Source: JBFWUW01 sp050247075 (GTDB taxonomy: Bacteria; Planctomycetota; Planctomycetia; Pirellulales; JBFWUW01). From it: 64,000 nucleotides of DNA. Numbering within the stretch: position 1 is the stretch's first letter; every line of letters begins with the position of its first letter. Both the position numbers and the translations under genes were made by a program. Of the stretch, positions 8,556 through 16,835 are shown piece by piece. The stretch is taken from the NCBI GenBank assembly GCA_050247075.1, contig JBFWUW010000027.1, forward strand, positions 1 through 64,000. Reading direction: 5' to 3'. Under the pieces are notes generated by a model that was not told the DNA's origin, did no database searches, and saw only the letters and a list, made by a program, of their open reading frames with translations.

Positions 8556-10049
8556 ATGCCACCCACGTTGCTTTCCATGCAGGCGATTCATAAGCGTTTT
8601 GGCGCTACGCTGGCGCTGCGCGGTGTCTCTCTGGAAGTGCGGGCGGGCGAGGTTCTGGCGTTGATCGGCGAGAACGGTGCCGGCAAGAGTACGCTGATGA
8701 AGATTCTCAGCGGCGCGCATCCGCCCGACATGGGCCGCATGGAATTGGCCGGCCAACCCTATGCGCCGCGCGGTCCCCACGCGGCCCGTCTGGCCGGCGT
8801 GGCCATGATTTATCAGGAGCTCAGCCTGGCTGCCGACCTGTCGGTCGAGGACAACATCATGTTGGGGCAAGAGACACACCGTTTGGGCTGGCTGCGGCGG
8901 GGCGAGCAGCGGCGGCGCGTCCGTGATGCCCTGGCCTTGCTGGGCCATGCCGAACTTCGGCCCGAGACGCCCGTGCGGCGGTTGTCGGTGGGCGCGCAAC
9001 AGCTTGTGGAGATTGCCCGGGCGCTGGCCTTCGACGCCAAGGTGCTGGTATTCGACGAACCGACCAGTTCCTTGGCCGGCCGCGATGTGGAACATCTGTT
9101 TGAAGTGATCCGCCGGTTGCGTGATTCGGGCCGGGGGATTGTCTACATCAGCCATTACCTGGAGGAGGTCCGCCGCATCTGCGACAGTTACAGCGTGTTA
9201 CGCGATGGAGAAACCGCCGGCAGTGGCCGCGTGGCCGATGTGACGGACAAGCAAATCGTGGCCCTGATGGTAGGACGAAACGTGGCCGACCTGTTCCCCC
9301 AGGTGCCGCATCAACCAGGAGAGCCGCTGTTGTCGCTAGCGGGGCTGTCGGGCAACAAAAAGCCGAGCGATGTCTCGTTGGAGTTGCGGCGCGGAGAAAT
9401 TCTAGGGCTGGCCGGGCTGGTGGGGGCGGGCCGAACGGAATTGCTGCGTTGCATCTTTGGCCTGGACCGCGTGCGCGGCGGGCAGGTGCGCGTAGCCCAC
9501 CTGCGCTGGTCGCGGACGCGCGGCGCCATGCAAGCCGGGCTCGGTTTGCTTTCGGAGGACCGCAAGGGGGAAGGGCTGGCCCAGCAGCGCTCGATTGCCG
9601 ACAATATCACTCTCAGCCGGTTGCGGCCTTACAGCCGGTTGGGGTTTCTGAACCTCGCCCGCCGCAAATCCAATGTCGCCCATTGGATGCAGCGGTTGGA
9701 GATCAAAGCGAAATCGGCCGAACTGCCCGTGTTGGCCCTGTCGGGCGGCAATCAGCAAAAAGTCGCCCTGGCGCGACTGCTGCATCAACAGGCCGATGTT
9801 CTGTTGCTGGACGAACCGACCCGCGGCATCGATGTCGCCACCAAGGCCACCATCTATCGCCTGATCGGCGAACTCGCCGCCCAAGGCAAAGCCATCTTGT
9901 TTGTCAGTTCGTACCTGCCCGAACTGCTAGCCATGTGCGACCGGCTGGGCGTCATGGCTCGCGGACGATTGCGGGAGATTCGCCCCGTGCAAGACTGGAC
10001 GGAACATACGGTGCTGGAGGCGGCGATCGCGGCGGAAGAAACGAGTTAG
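8556..10049 (+). CDS. Sugar ABC transporter ATP-binding protein (RbsA/MglA/XylG type)
   Basis: This 497-aa tandem ATPase drives uptake of a monosaccharide through a ribose-type permease. The first cassette has Walker A GENGAGKST, Q-loop YQEL, signature LSVGAQQ and Walker B VLVFDEPTSSL. The second has the degenerate Walker A GLVGAGRTE usual for this family, signature LSGGNQQKVALA and Walker B VLLLDEPTRGID. The start used is the ATG at 8556; an ATG at 8577 is an alternative. The matching permease is at 11121-12155, separated by an antisense gene. No periplasmic binding protein lies in the window, so the sugar is unknown. Confidence 0.92.
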   Translation: MPPTLLSMQAIHKRFGATLALRGVSLEVRAGEVLALIGENGAGKSTLMKILSGAHPPDMGRMELAGQPYAPRGPHAARLAGVAMIYQELSLAADLSVEDNIMLGQETHRLGWLRRGEQRRRVRDALALLGHAELRPETPVRRLSVGAQQLVEIARALAFDAKVLVFDEPTSSLAGRDVEHLFEVIRRLRDSGRGIVYISHYLEEVRRICDSYSVLRDGETAGSGRVADVTDKQIVALMVGRNVADLFPQVPHQPGEPLLSLAGLSGNKKPSDVSLELRRGEILGLAGLVGAGRTELLRCIFGLDRVRGGQVRVAHLRWSRTRGAMQAGLGLLSEDRKGEGLAQQRSIADNITLSRLRPYSRLGFLNLARRKSNVAHWMQRLEIKAKSAELPVLALSGGNQQKVALARLLHQQADVLLLDEPTRGIDVATKATIYRLIGELAAQGKAILFVSSYLPELLAMCDRLGVMARGRLREIRPVQDWTEHTVLEAAIAAEETS

Positions 10050-10080
10050 ATTTTTGATTTTCGATTTTTGATTTTTGATC
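10050..10080. repeat. Word-type low-complexity repeat (GATTTTTGATTTT)
   Basis: Iterations of the word GATTTTT directly follow the ATPase stop codon. The reverse-complement word family (AAAATCCA) occurs at 15418-15450, where it is read through as protein. The function is unknown. Confidence 0.5.
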
Positions 10081-10103
10081 AATTTCATTCGGGCGGCTTT
10101 GGC

Positions 10104-10176
10104 CTGTAGGAGGCGATTCCATCGCCGATGGATGTGCGACGGGCCGTTCCATCGGCGATGGAATCGCCTCCTACAG
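10104..10176. repeat. Perfect 28-bp inverted repeat, REP-like
   Basis: The arms are 10104-10131 (starting CTGTAGGAGGCGATTCCATC) and 10149-10176, exact reverse complements with a 17-base loop. The element lies at the 3' ends of two convergent genes, where it could act as a bidirectional stem-loop stabiliser or terminator. One arm recurs at 18240-18265, and the outer word TGTAGGAG is shared with the copy at 26461. Confidence 0.75.
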
Positions 10177-10893
10177 TCAGGCGAGGCGGCTTTGTTGGCA
10201 GGCTTCGTCGTAGGCTGCTCCCAGGTCGAGTGGGATGCAAAGTTGTTTGTCGAGGGGCAAGGGGAGCGTGGGCAGGGGACGGCCGACTTCCAGCGGTGCC
10301 GTCCAAACCGCGATCGACTCCGACGAGTCAGTGCGAGTCGGCCGGTAAGAAGCCGCATACAGATCGGCCGACGGCAATCGGTATTCGCCGCCCGCCCCCA
10401 TCAGGCCGATGAGTTCGTTGTGTAAGTTGGCCTGGCGGCTGGTGACGATGTCGGCCACCAACAAACCCACGCCCTGTTGCAAATAGCTGGCGCATTTGAC
10501 GGAAAACGCCCGCCGATGTTCGCCTCGGTCCTTGTTGCCAGGGCTAACCAGTTCTATCGCGGCCACCAAGGTCGGGCCCGACTCGCTGCTGAGCACTAGC
10601 ACTTCCAGGCTATCCGGAAAGACCGCCGGCAGGAACATGGCGGGTGCTGGTGGCGACCAGGCCTTCGTCCGCAACGTGGCGGTGGATGGGAAATCCGCGC
10701 TTGCTGAGCGCAGCTCAAAGCTGGCCACGTCAATTTCCACCCGGCTGCCGACGTGGACTTGAACCTCCGCGAAATAATCCGGCGGTAAGAGATCGCGATT
10801 GAGCGCATCGGCGATGGCCGCCGCCCACCGGGCATGAAACGATTCCCAGTGGCGCAGACTGCTTAACGGCGGATGAAAATGATCCAGGAGCAT
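10177..10893 (-). CDS. DUF4058 family protein
   Basis: This 238-aa protein from the ATG at 10893 (MLLDHFHPPL) has the DUF4058 pattern: the N-terminal HFHPPLSSLRHWESFHARWA, the middle VEIDVASFELR, and the strand LVAAIELVSPGNKDRGEHRRAF, which resembles the core of PD-(D/E)XK-like restriction-endonuclease folds (E, K). DUF4058 proteins are frequent in cyanobacteria and planctomycetes and have no established function. Its stop is one base from a perfect 28-bp palindrome. It lies antisense between the ATPase and permease genes of a sugar transporter, suggesting later insertion. A start at 10962 is possible. Confidence 0.72.
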   Translation of the reverse strand: MLLDHFHPPLSSLRHWESFHARWAAAIADALNRDLLPPDYFAEVQVHVGSRVEIDVASFELRSASADFPSTATLRTKAWSPPAPAMFLPAVFPDSLEVLVLSSESGPTLVAAIELVSPGNKDRGEHRRAFSVKCASYLQQGVGLLVADIVTSRQANLHNELIGLMGAGGEYRLPSADLYAASYRPTRTDSSESIAVWTAPLEVGRPLPTLPLPLDKQLCIPLDLGAAYDEACQQSRLA

Positions 10894-11120
10894 ATTGCCG
10901 ACCGTCCCGAGGGTTGAATCAATCGTCCAGTTCAATCTAGTCCGATGGGACGGAGGCAACAACTAGTCTTGGGTTCCTCTGACTAGCATGCACCCGCCGT
11001 CGGCGCTTTTTCGCCTGGACCGTGCGGCGCGGTGAGTTAGAATCGCACGGACTTGTTTAATCTCGCGCGTCGCCGTTGCCGCTTTCTGGTGTTTGCCGTC
11101 CATCGATCCGAGAGAGTTTC

Positions 11121-12155
11121 GTGTCCTCTATTTCGCCCCAGCCCAAATTGTTAGCACGCGCTTGGAGCGGATTGCGCGGGCTATTGGGGCCGGTGGTCGC
11201 CTTATGGGTCGTGGTGGTGTTTTTCACGGCCGCCGAGTTCGTGCAGGCCAATTGGAACGGACAAACGTATCGCAATAATTTTTTCAATGTTGAAAACGCC
11301 CGCAATGTGCTAGTGCAGAATGTCACGGTGGCCGTGGCGGCGCTGGGGATGACGGTCATTATTATTGCTGGCGGCATCGACCTTTCGGCTGGCACGGCTT
11401 TGGGATTGTCCGCCACGGTGCTGGCCTTCTTGCTCAAGGGGAGTTGGTCCCCCACGATGGCCGTGGGGCTCTGCTTGGCCACGGGATTGGCATGTGGGTT
11501 CGTCAATGGCGTGCTGGTTAGCGCGTTGCGGGTGGTCCCTTTTATCGTCACGCTGGGGTCGATGACGTTCTATCTGGGTGTGGCCAAGTGGGTTGCCAAT
11601 GACAGCACCGTGCGGCCCAACACCGCGAATGTCCCCGGGTGGATGCCGGCCCTGGTCGATCCGCAAGCCCAACTGCCCGATCACGGCGTCGCCAGCGGAA
11701 TCTGGCTGGCACTCCTCTTGGCGGGGGTCATGGCCATCTTGCTGAATTACACCGTGTTTGGCCGGCACGTCTTTGCCTTGGGTTCCAACGAGGCCACGGC
11801 CCGCTTGTGCGGCATCAACGTGCCACTCACCAAAATCGCCGTCTATTCGCTGGCCGGACTGTTTTTCGGGATGGCGGGCGTGTATCAGTTCAGCCGCCTG
11901 TCATCGGGAAGCCCCACCTCGGGCAGCGGCATGGAACTCAAGATCATCGCCGCCGTGGTCATTGGCGGCGGCAGTCTGAGCGGTGGCCGAGGCAGCATCC
12001 TGGGGACGCTGGCCGGGGCCGGCATCATGGGTGTCATTGGCAGCGGCTGCACCATGATCAACCTCAGCAACCGCGTGCAAGACATGATCCTGGGCGTTAT
12101 CATCGTGGCAGCCGTGACCATTGACCAATTCCGCCAGCGCCGGGCAGAACGGTAG
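11121..12155 (+). CDS. Sugar ABC transporter permease (RbsC type)
   Basis: This polytopic permease of 344 aa has the family pattern of ribose/xylose-type permeases: IIIAGGIDLSAGTALGLSA, VPFIVTLGSMTFYLGVAKWVA, GRHVFALGSNEATARLCGINV and IAAVVIGGGSLSGGRGSILG. It would form the membrane channel for the ATPase at 8556. I place the start at GTG 11121, after a GAGAGAG ribosome-binding site. An ATG at 11076 is also in frame but has less support. A word repeat built on GGCGAAAG follows the gene. Confidence 0.88.
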   Translation: MSSISPQPKLLARAWSGLRGLLGPVVALWVVVVFFTAAEFVQANWNGQTYRNNFFNVENARNVLVQNVTVAVAALGMTVIIIAGGIDLSAGTALGLSATVLAFLLKGSWSPTMAVGLCLATGLACGFVNGVLVSALRVVPFIVTLGSMTFYLGVAKWVANDSTVRPNTANVPGWMPALVDPQAQLPDHGVASGIWLALLLAGVMAILLNYTVFGRHVFALGSNEATARLCGINVPLTKIAVYSLAGLFFGMAGVYQFSRLSSGSPTSGSGMELKIIAAVVIGGGSLSGGRGSILGTLAGAGIMGVIGSGCTMINLSNRVQDMILGVIIVAAVTIDQFRQRRAER

Positions 12156-12305
12156 AAAAGGCGAAAGCCTGAAGGCGAAAGGTGGGTCGTCTATTTGCGT
12201 GACTTTGTTGGCTTTGCTAGCGTTTTAGGGTGAACCGATACCCTTTGCATGCCCCTGTCTTTCTTCGCCTTTCGCCTTTCGCCTTTATCCTTTCCCCTTC
12301 CCCTG
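12156..12305. repeat. Word-type repeat (AAGGCGAAA) on both strands
   Basis: AAAGGCGAAAGCC and AAGGCGAAAGG (12156-12181) face CTTTCGCCTTTCGCC (12266-12290) in inverted orientation. Related words occur at 45786-45825 and 50507-50530. The element lies between the sugar permease and the sigma factor gene. I see no gene in the gap. Confidence 0.45.
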
Positions 12306-12367
12306 AAACTTCGCCGCCACCGCCGGGGTATAGATGAATAGAACCGAGCGATACGAGGGGGTCCCTC

Positions 12368-12928
12368 TTGCCGGATGAACTGCGTGAACTGGTCGAGCGC
12401 TGCCTGGCGGGCGATGAACCCGCCATGACAGCCCTGGTGGACCGTTTTCGCGGCCAGGTGTTGGGCGTTTGCCTGCGGATGATGGGCAACCGGGCCGACG
12501 CCGAGGATGCGGCCCAAGAGACCTTCACGCGCGCGTTGCGGTATCTGCGGCACTGGGACAATACGCGAGATTTCGGCCCGTGGCTGTTTGGCATCGCCGG
12601 CAACCGCTGCCGCAGCCTGCTGGCGATCCGCAAGAACAAGCCGCGGATGGCCATCTTGGCCGATGGCCAAGCCGATAACACACCCGACCCCCAAGACGAA
12701 CAGCAATTGGCCGAGGAAATTGAACGGGCCTTGAAACTATTGCGGGACGAACATCGGCAGGCGTTCTTGCTGTTCCATGAACAACAGATGAGTTACGACG
12801 AAATTGCCGCAGCGCTCGACAGCCCCTTGGGGACCATTAAGACCTGGGTCCACCGAGCGCGGCGGCAGCTTGCCGAGGAATTGATCAAGCGCGGAGTAGT
12901 TGGAGAGACCGACCATGCAGTGCGATGA
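12368..12928 (+). CDS. RNA polymerase ECF-type sigma factor
   Basis: This 186-aa sigma-70 family protein has only regions 2 and 4. Region 2 contains GNRADAEDAAQETFTRALRY and FGPWLFGIAGNRCRSLL. Region 4 has LRDEHRQAFLLFHEQQMSYD and LDSPLGTIKTWVHRARRQL, the helix-turn-helix that reads -35 DNA. The start is TTG 12368, preceded by a G-rich CGAGGGGG site. The next gene, a zinc-type anti-sigma factor, begins 14 bases before this gene's stop, so the two are translationally coupled. Target promoters are unknown; autoregulation of this operon is the usual expectation. Confidence 0.9.
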   Translation: MPDELRELVERCLAGDEPAMTALVDRFRGQVLGVCLRMMGNRADAEDAAQETFTRALRYLRHWDNTRDFGPWLFGIAGNRCRSLLAIRKNKPRMAILADGQADNTPDPQDEQQLAEEIERALKLLRDEHRQAFLLFHEQQMSYDEIAAALDSPLGTIKTWVHRARRQLAEELIKRGVVGETDHAVR

Positions 12929-13610
12929 GTTTGAAAACCGGCTGAACGACCTGCTCGACGCGCGTGCCGCGCCCGAGCAAGACCCGCAACTGGCCGCCCA
13001 TGGCGAGGAATGCCAGCCTTGCCGCGCCTTGCTGGCGGCGGAGCGGCGTCTGTTGCAGGGACTGGCGCGCAATACGCTCCCCACGGTGGCGGCGGACTTC
13101 GCTGACGTCGTTGTGCGGCGGTCGCGTGTGCCGGTTCGTCCTTGGCGGAAATACGCGGCCTGGGCCGTGGCTGCCTCTCTGTTAATGGCCGTTGGCATCC
13201 GCTGGATGACTACCGGCCAAATCGCGGGACCAACGCCGACGACGATCGCCAAAGATACCCCCGGCGGTACATCGCCAGATGCGATCGGCCAGCAACTTCC
13301 GCCCTTGCCAGGTCGGACTACGCCGTCCAGATACCTGGCGGCTGCCCAAGAAACACGACAGACTTTTTCCGAAGCCTTGCTGATATTCCCAACCACCCCT
13401 TCCGTGGCAACTTCCTCGACGGTGGCGGGACCGGCGGACGATGAACCAGGGGAAGAAGCCGTTTCTTGGCCGGCCGATGTGGCCGAATGCATGGAACCGC
13501 TGGCCGACACGACCGGCGACGCACTCGACTTCTTGTTGAGCGTGCTGCCTGCCGATGCGGAGGCCGCGCAGCCCGCGGCCGAGACGTTGCCGCCCCCAGA
13601 TGGTGTCTGA
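12915..13610 (+). CDS. Zinc-binding membrane anti-sigma factor
   Basis: This 231-aa protein starts MQCDEFENRLNDLLD and carries the HxxxCxxC zinc anti-sigma motif as HGEECQPC near residue 35. A single membrane helix, YAAWAVAASLLMAVGI, follows near residue 78, and the remaining extracytoplasmic part is proline, threonine and alanine rich. It should hold the preceding ECF sigma factor at the membrane until a signal releases it. The ATG at 12915 overlaps the sigma gene by 14 bases. The sensory tail has no domain I recognise. Confidence 0.85.
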   Translation: MQCDEFENRLNDLLDARAAPEQDPQLAAHGEECQPCRALLAAERRLLQGLARNTLPTVAADFADVVVRRSRVPVRPWRKYAAWAVAASLLMAVGIRWMTTGQIAGPTPTTIAKDTPGGTSPDAIGQQLPPLPGRTTPSRYLAAAQETRQTFSEALLIFPTTPSVATSSTVAGPADDEPGEEAVSWPADVAECMEPLADTTGDALDFLLSVLPADAEAAQPAAETLPPPDGV

Positions 13611-13615
13611 TTTCG

Positions 13616-15451
13616 ATGTTTAACGCCGCTCACCGTCTGCTATTAGGCCTCTGTTGGGCCGCCGTTTTAGGGACAGCGGCCACCAGCCGCGCGGATCAAG
13701 GCACGCTGGCCGACTGCATTCCCGCCGACGCCGGTTTGTGTTTGGAGTTCAACCAACTCCCCGCTGGCATTGGGCAATTTGCCGACAGCCCGCTCGGACG
13801 GCGGTTGAAGCGATTTCCACCCCTTGCCGCATTGGCCGGTGCTGATGGCGCATCGATTACGCATTTGGCGAACAAAATGGCTGCCGAAATTGGCTTGCCC
13901 GCCGATGAGATGGCGCGGCGGCTGTTTGGCGGACGAATGGCCCTGGCGGTCTGGTCGAGCGGCGACCGCCAGCCGGGCGAGCAGTTGGTTTTGCATTTAG
14001 TCGAAGCCGACGACGAGGCCTATTTGAAAAAAGCGGTGGCTGGCCTGTATGCCTCCGAGGAACGCTCTGGCGAGCTAAAATCCCAAAGCACGGTGGAACA
14101 TGCCGGTCAAAGCTACCAGGTGCGCACGTTGGTCCGCGGCAATCGCGAACGGCGTGTTTGCGTGTCGGTTGTGGGCCGCTTGGGAATTGTCTCCGGCAGC
14201 GAGCGGTTGATGCGGCAGGCTCTACAGCTTGCGGCGAGCAAGTCCCAGAATGCGAGCGGGCTGTCAGCGCTGCCGGCTTATCAGGCGGCTTTGGCAAAAT
14301 CCTCGCCAACGGCCCATGTGCGTGCCTTTATACAACCGCGGGCCTGGGACCAAGAAGTCGCCAGCCGTCTTGGGCCGGCCACCGCACAAGACAAGCGGGC
14401 TGTCGCCCGGCAACGGCTGCTAAGTGTTTGGAAATCGGTATCGTCGATAACCGCCACACTGGAATTGTCGGATCAGCCCCGTTTCGAGGCGTTCTTGGCG
14501 ATTACCGCGGAGGAGATTCCCCGTGGACTGGAAGACGCCTTGGGTGGCCTGGCGGGCGAGGCCGCCTTTTTGAAAAGAATACCCGCCAATAGCCTGTTGG
14601 CGGTCGCCGGACATATTGATCCGCGGCAATTGTCCGCCTTGGCCGCACTTAGTCCCGCCGCCGGCAAGGCCGCGACAATTACGGAATTGCTCGACGCGGC
14701 GTTAGGCGGACTTGGCCCAAATGCCGGCCTGGCGTTGCTGCCTGCCGAAAAACAAGAACAACAGAATGCTTTACAAGGTGTCGTTGGCTTGCAGGTCGGA
14801 AATCGCTTGGAGGGTGACGATGCCGGCCCTGGCGAAAAACCCACGGACGGCCTGCGAGATGCCGTACAGGCCGCGTTGGACCTGGCTGTCCGTTCCGCGA
14901 ACGAGCGCCACCCGGCATCCTCCGTTGCCTTGAAATCGCACGATATCAAGGGCCTGCCCGGTTGGCTCTTGTCGAGTGTGGAGAAAAAAGGGGACGAAAA
15001 TAGCCCAGCAGCCAGCGAACCGATCGCCGCGATTGGGCTGGCCGACCGCTTGTTGCTGGTCGGCAATTCGTCGGCGGCCGTCGCGGCGGCGGTTGGCGTT
15101 CCGCCCGAGGAATCTTTGGCGCACTCCGCCAGTTTCCATGAGTTGCTTAGCCCCAGGTTGGCCGCGCCAGGCCAGGTATTCTATCTCAACGCGGCGGCGT
15201 TGCGGCGGGCATTGGCCGATCATCCACAATCGGCGATTGATTTCGCTTCGCGACATCGCGGCGCAACGCCAGAACAAGCCAGGCGGGCCCTGCAACAACT
15301 AGGGACCGTCTTGGCCCTCGTCGACCGCATTGCCGCCACGGCCACGGTAGACCGTAGCGGCGTCGGCATCTCCAACGCCATCGCCACCGACAACGAATCC
15401 GCCAACAACAAATCCCCCATCCAAAATCCAAAATCTAAAATCCAAGATTAG
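13616..15451 (+). CDS. Exported protein of unknown function, third gene of the sigma operon
   Basis: This 611-aa protein starts at ATG 13616, 5 bases after the anti-sigma stop, with a signal peptide (LLLGLCWAAVLGTAATSRA). The mature part opens LADCIPADAGLCLEFNQLPA and has repeated alpha/beta stretches such as LVLHLVEADDEAYLKKAVAG. The pattern resembles exported planctomycete proteins of the DUF3352 kind, but I cannot assign it firmly. The last ~15 residues (ending NPKSKIQD) are encoded by a low-complexity word repeat, so the natural C terminus may once have been elsewhere. The next gene is convergent, with one base between the stops. It may be the structural target or sensor partner of the sigma pair. 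Confidence 0.75.
   Translation: MFNAAHRLLLGLCWAAVLGTAATSRADQGTLADCIPADAGLCLEFNQLPAGIGQFADSPLGRRLKRFPPLAALAGADGASITHLANKMAAEIGLPADEMARRLFGGRMALAVWSSGDRQPGEQLVLHLVEADDEAYLKKAVAGLYASEERSGELKSQSTVEHAGQSYQVRTLVRGNRERRVCVSVVGRLGIVSGSERLMRQALQLAASKSQNASGLSALPAYQAALAKSSPTAHVRAFIQPRAWDQEVASRLGPATAQDKRAVARQRLLSVWKSVSSITATLELSDQPRFEAFLAITAEEIPRGLEDALGGLAGEAAFLKRIPANSLLAVAGHIDPRQLSALAALSPAAGKAATITELLDAALGGLGPNAGLALLPAEKQEQQNALQGVVGLQVGNRLEGDDAGPGEKPTDGLRDAVQAALDLAVRSANERHPASSVALKSHDIKGLPGWLLSSVEKKGDENSPAASEPIAAIGLADRLLLVGNSSAAVAAAVGVPPEESLAHSASFHELLSPRLAAPGQVFYLNAAALRRALADHPQSAIDFASRHRGATPEQARRALQQLGTVLALVDRIAATATVDRSGVGISNAIATDNESANNKSPIQNPKSKIQD
15418..15450. repeat. AAAATCC word repeat at a convergent gene junction
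   Basis: Iterated CCAAAATC words run into the stop codon of the preceding exported-protein gene and end three bases before the stop of the convergent oxidoreductase gene. The same word family in reverse orientation lies at 10050-10080. Confidence 0.55.
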
Positions 15452-15452
15452 C

Positions 15453-16538
15453 CTATTGTTTGGCGACTCGGGCTTTCAACTTCGGATCTTTGGCCAGCGG
15501 CAACAGCGCTGGTTTGCCGGTCTCGGCCGATTGGTAGATGCCCAGAATGATCTCCACGCTGCGGCGGCCTTCGCGGCCATCCACGGCGGGTGCCTTGTCC
15601 TTGCGAATGGCGTCTAGCATGTCTTGAAACTGCTTGGTGTGGCCATGATGGCCGATCGCCGTGGGGTCGCTGGCCCCGCCGCCGCCGCTTTTGCGGTTGG
15701 ACATTTGCTCTTGGATGGCGGCATCGCGCTTATTGGCCTTGGCGAAGTCCCACTTCACGATGTCTTCTTCCTCGATCATGGCCGAGCCGGCATCGCCGTG
15801 GATTTCAATCCGCTTGAGATAGCCGGGGTAGGCCGCGGTGCTGGCTTCAATGATGCCTAGCGCTCCGCTGGCATAGCGAATAGTGGCCACGGCGGTATCC
15901 TCGACGGCAATTCTCTGATGCGCCAGCAGGCCGGTTTGGGCGCGGATTTCAACAACCGGGCCCATCAGCCAGTTGAGCAGGTCCACGCTGTGGATGGCCT
16001 GGTTCATCAACGCGCCGCCGCCGTCCAGTTCCCAGGTGCCGCGCCACTTGCCGCCGTCGTAATAGGCCTGCGTGCGGAACCACTTGACGTAAGCATCGCC
16101 CAAGGTGAGCTTGCCGAAGCGTCCGCTATCGACAGCCCGCTTCAGTTCAACCGCCGAACCGTGAAACCGCGAGGGAAAAATCGTGCCGAGTTTGACACCC
16201 GCCTTGTCGCAAGCCTTGATGATGGCATCGCACCGCGACAGGGTGATTTCCAGCGGTTTCTCGACGATGATGTGTTTGCCGGCCTTGGCGGCGGCCACCG
16301 CCGGTTCCAAGTGTGCTCCGCTGGGGGTGCCAATCGTGACGATCGTCACCGCCGGATCGGCCAGCATATCGTCCAGCTTGTGATACGCTTTGCAGCCGGT
16401 CTGCTCGGCCAGGCGGTCGGCCGCCGAGGAGAAGGTGTCATGGCAAGCAACAAGCTTGGCCCCTTTCAGATCGGCGATGGCCTTTGCGTGAAAGTTGGCG
16501 ATCATTCCGCAGCCAATTATGCCAAAGCCGTGAGCCAT
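15453..16538 (-). CDS. Gfo/Idh/MocA family oxidoreductase
   Basis: This 361-aa NAD(P)-dependent dehydrogenase of the glucose-fructose oxidoreductase family has a Rossmann N terminus (GFGIIGCGMIANFHAKAIA), the EKP motif in IIVEKPLEITL, and the substrate-side GGGALMNQAIHSVDLLNWL with its catalytic-region histidine. It lacks a signal peptide and is cytosolic, unlike its divergent neighbour at 16836. The substrate is probably a sugar or inositol derivative and cannot be specified. The ATG at 16538 has a GGGAG site upstream. Confidence 0.9.
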   Translation of the reverse strand: MAHGFGIIGCGMIANFHAKAIADLKGAKLVACHDTFSSAADRLAEQTGCKAYHKLDDMLADPAVTIVTIGTPSGAHLEPAVAAAKAGKHIIVEKPLEITLSRCDAIIKACDKAGVKLGTIFPSRFHGSAVELKRAVDSGRFGKLTLGDAYVKWFRTQAYYDGGKWRGTWELDGGGALMNQAIHSVDLLNWLMGPVVEIRAQTGLLAHQRIAVEDTAVATIRYASGALGIIEASTAAYPGYLKRIEIHGDAGSAMIEEEDIVKWDFAKANKRDAAIQEQMSNRKSGGGGASDPTAIGHHGHTKQFQDMLDAIRKDKAPAVDGREGRRSVEIILGIYQSAETGKPALLPLAKDPKLKARVAKQ

Positions 16539-16821
16539 GCTGTAATCTCCCTGAGGTATCCGCGGGGTGTGGCCGGTTCGGACGGGCCAAGAAAGGCGGA
16601 TTATAGAAGGGGCGGGCGGACGATTCCAGGTACGCGGCAGAGCAACATTGGCGGAGACAATGCCCGCACAATAGTTGCTACCGGTCCCGGTCGAGGTTAT
16701 CGTCTAGGGTATCCGCGTGGACGGCGCTTGATCGCGCCGCGCATGGCGGAAGGCGCGGCCGTGCGTTCGCGGTCCCCCATGTTACGTTCATCGTCCAGCG
16801 GTTCGACCAGGATCATTCGGT

Positions 16822-16826
16822 CAGGA
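16822..16826 (+). promoter_or_regulatory. Ribosome-binding site deciding the start at 16836
   Basis: AGGAG lies 9 bases before the ATG at 16836. The frame is open for about 900 bases upstream, antisense to the neighbouring oxidoreductase, so this site together with the Tat signal fixes the true start. The 297-base divergent gap (16539-16835) holds no other feature I can support. Confidence 0.7.
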
Positions 16827-16835
16827 GCAATTCTC

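Noticed and set aside
15918..16835. N-terminal extension of the Tat-exported oxidoreductase frame
   Set aside because: The extension is antisense to the neighbouring oxidoreductase; the AGGAG site and twin-arginine signal fix the start at 16836.
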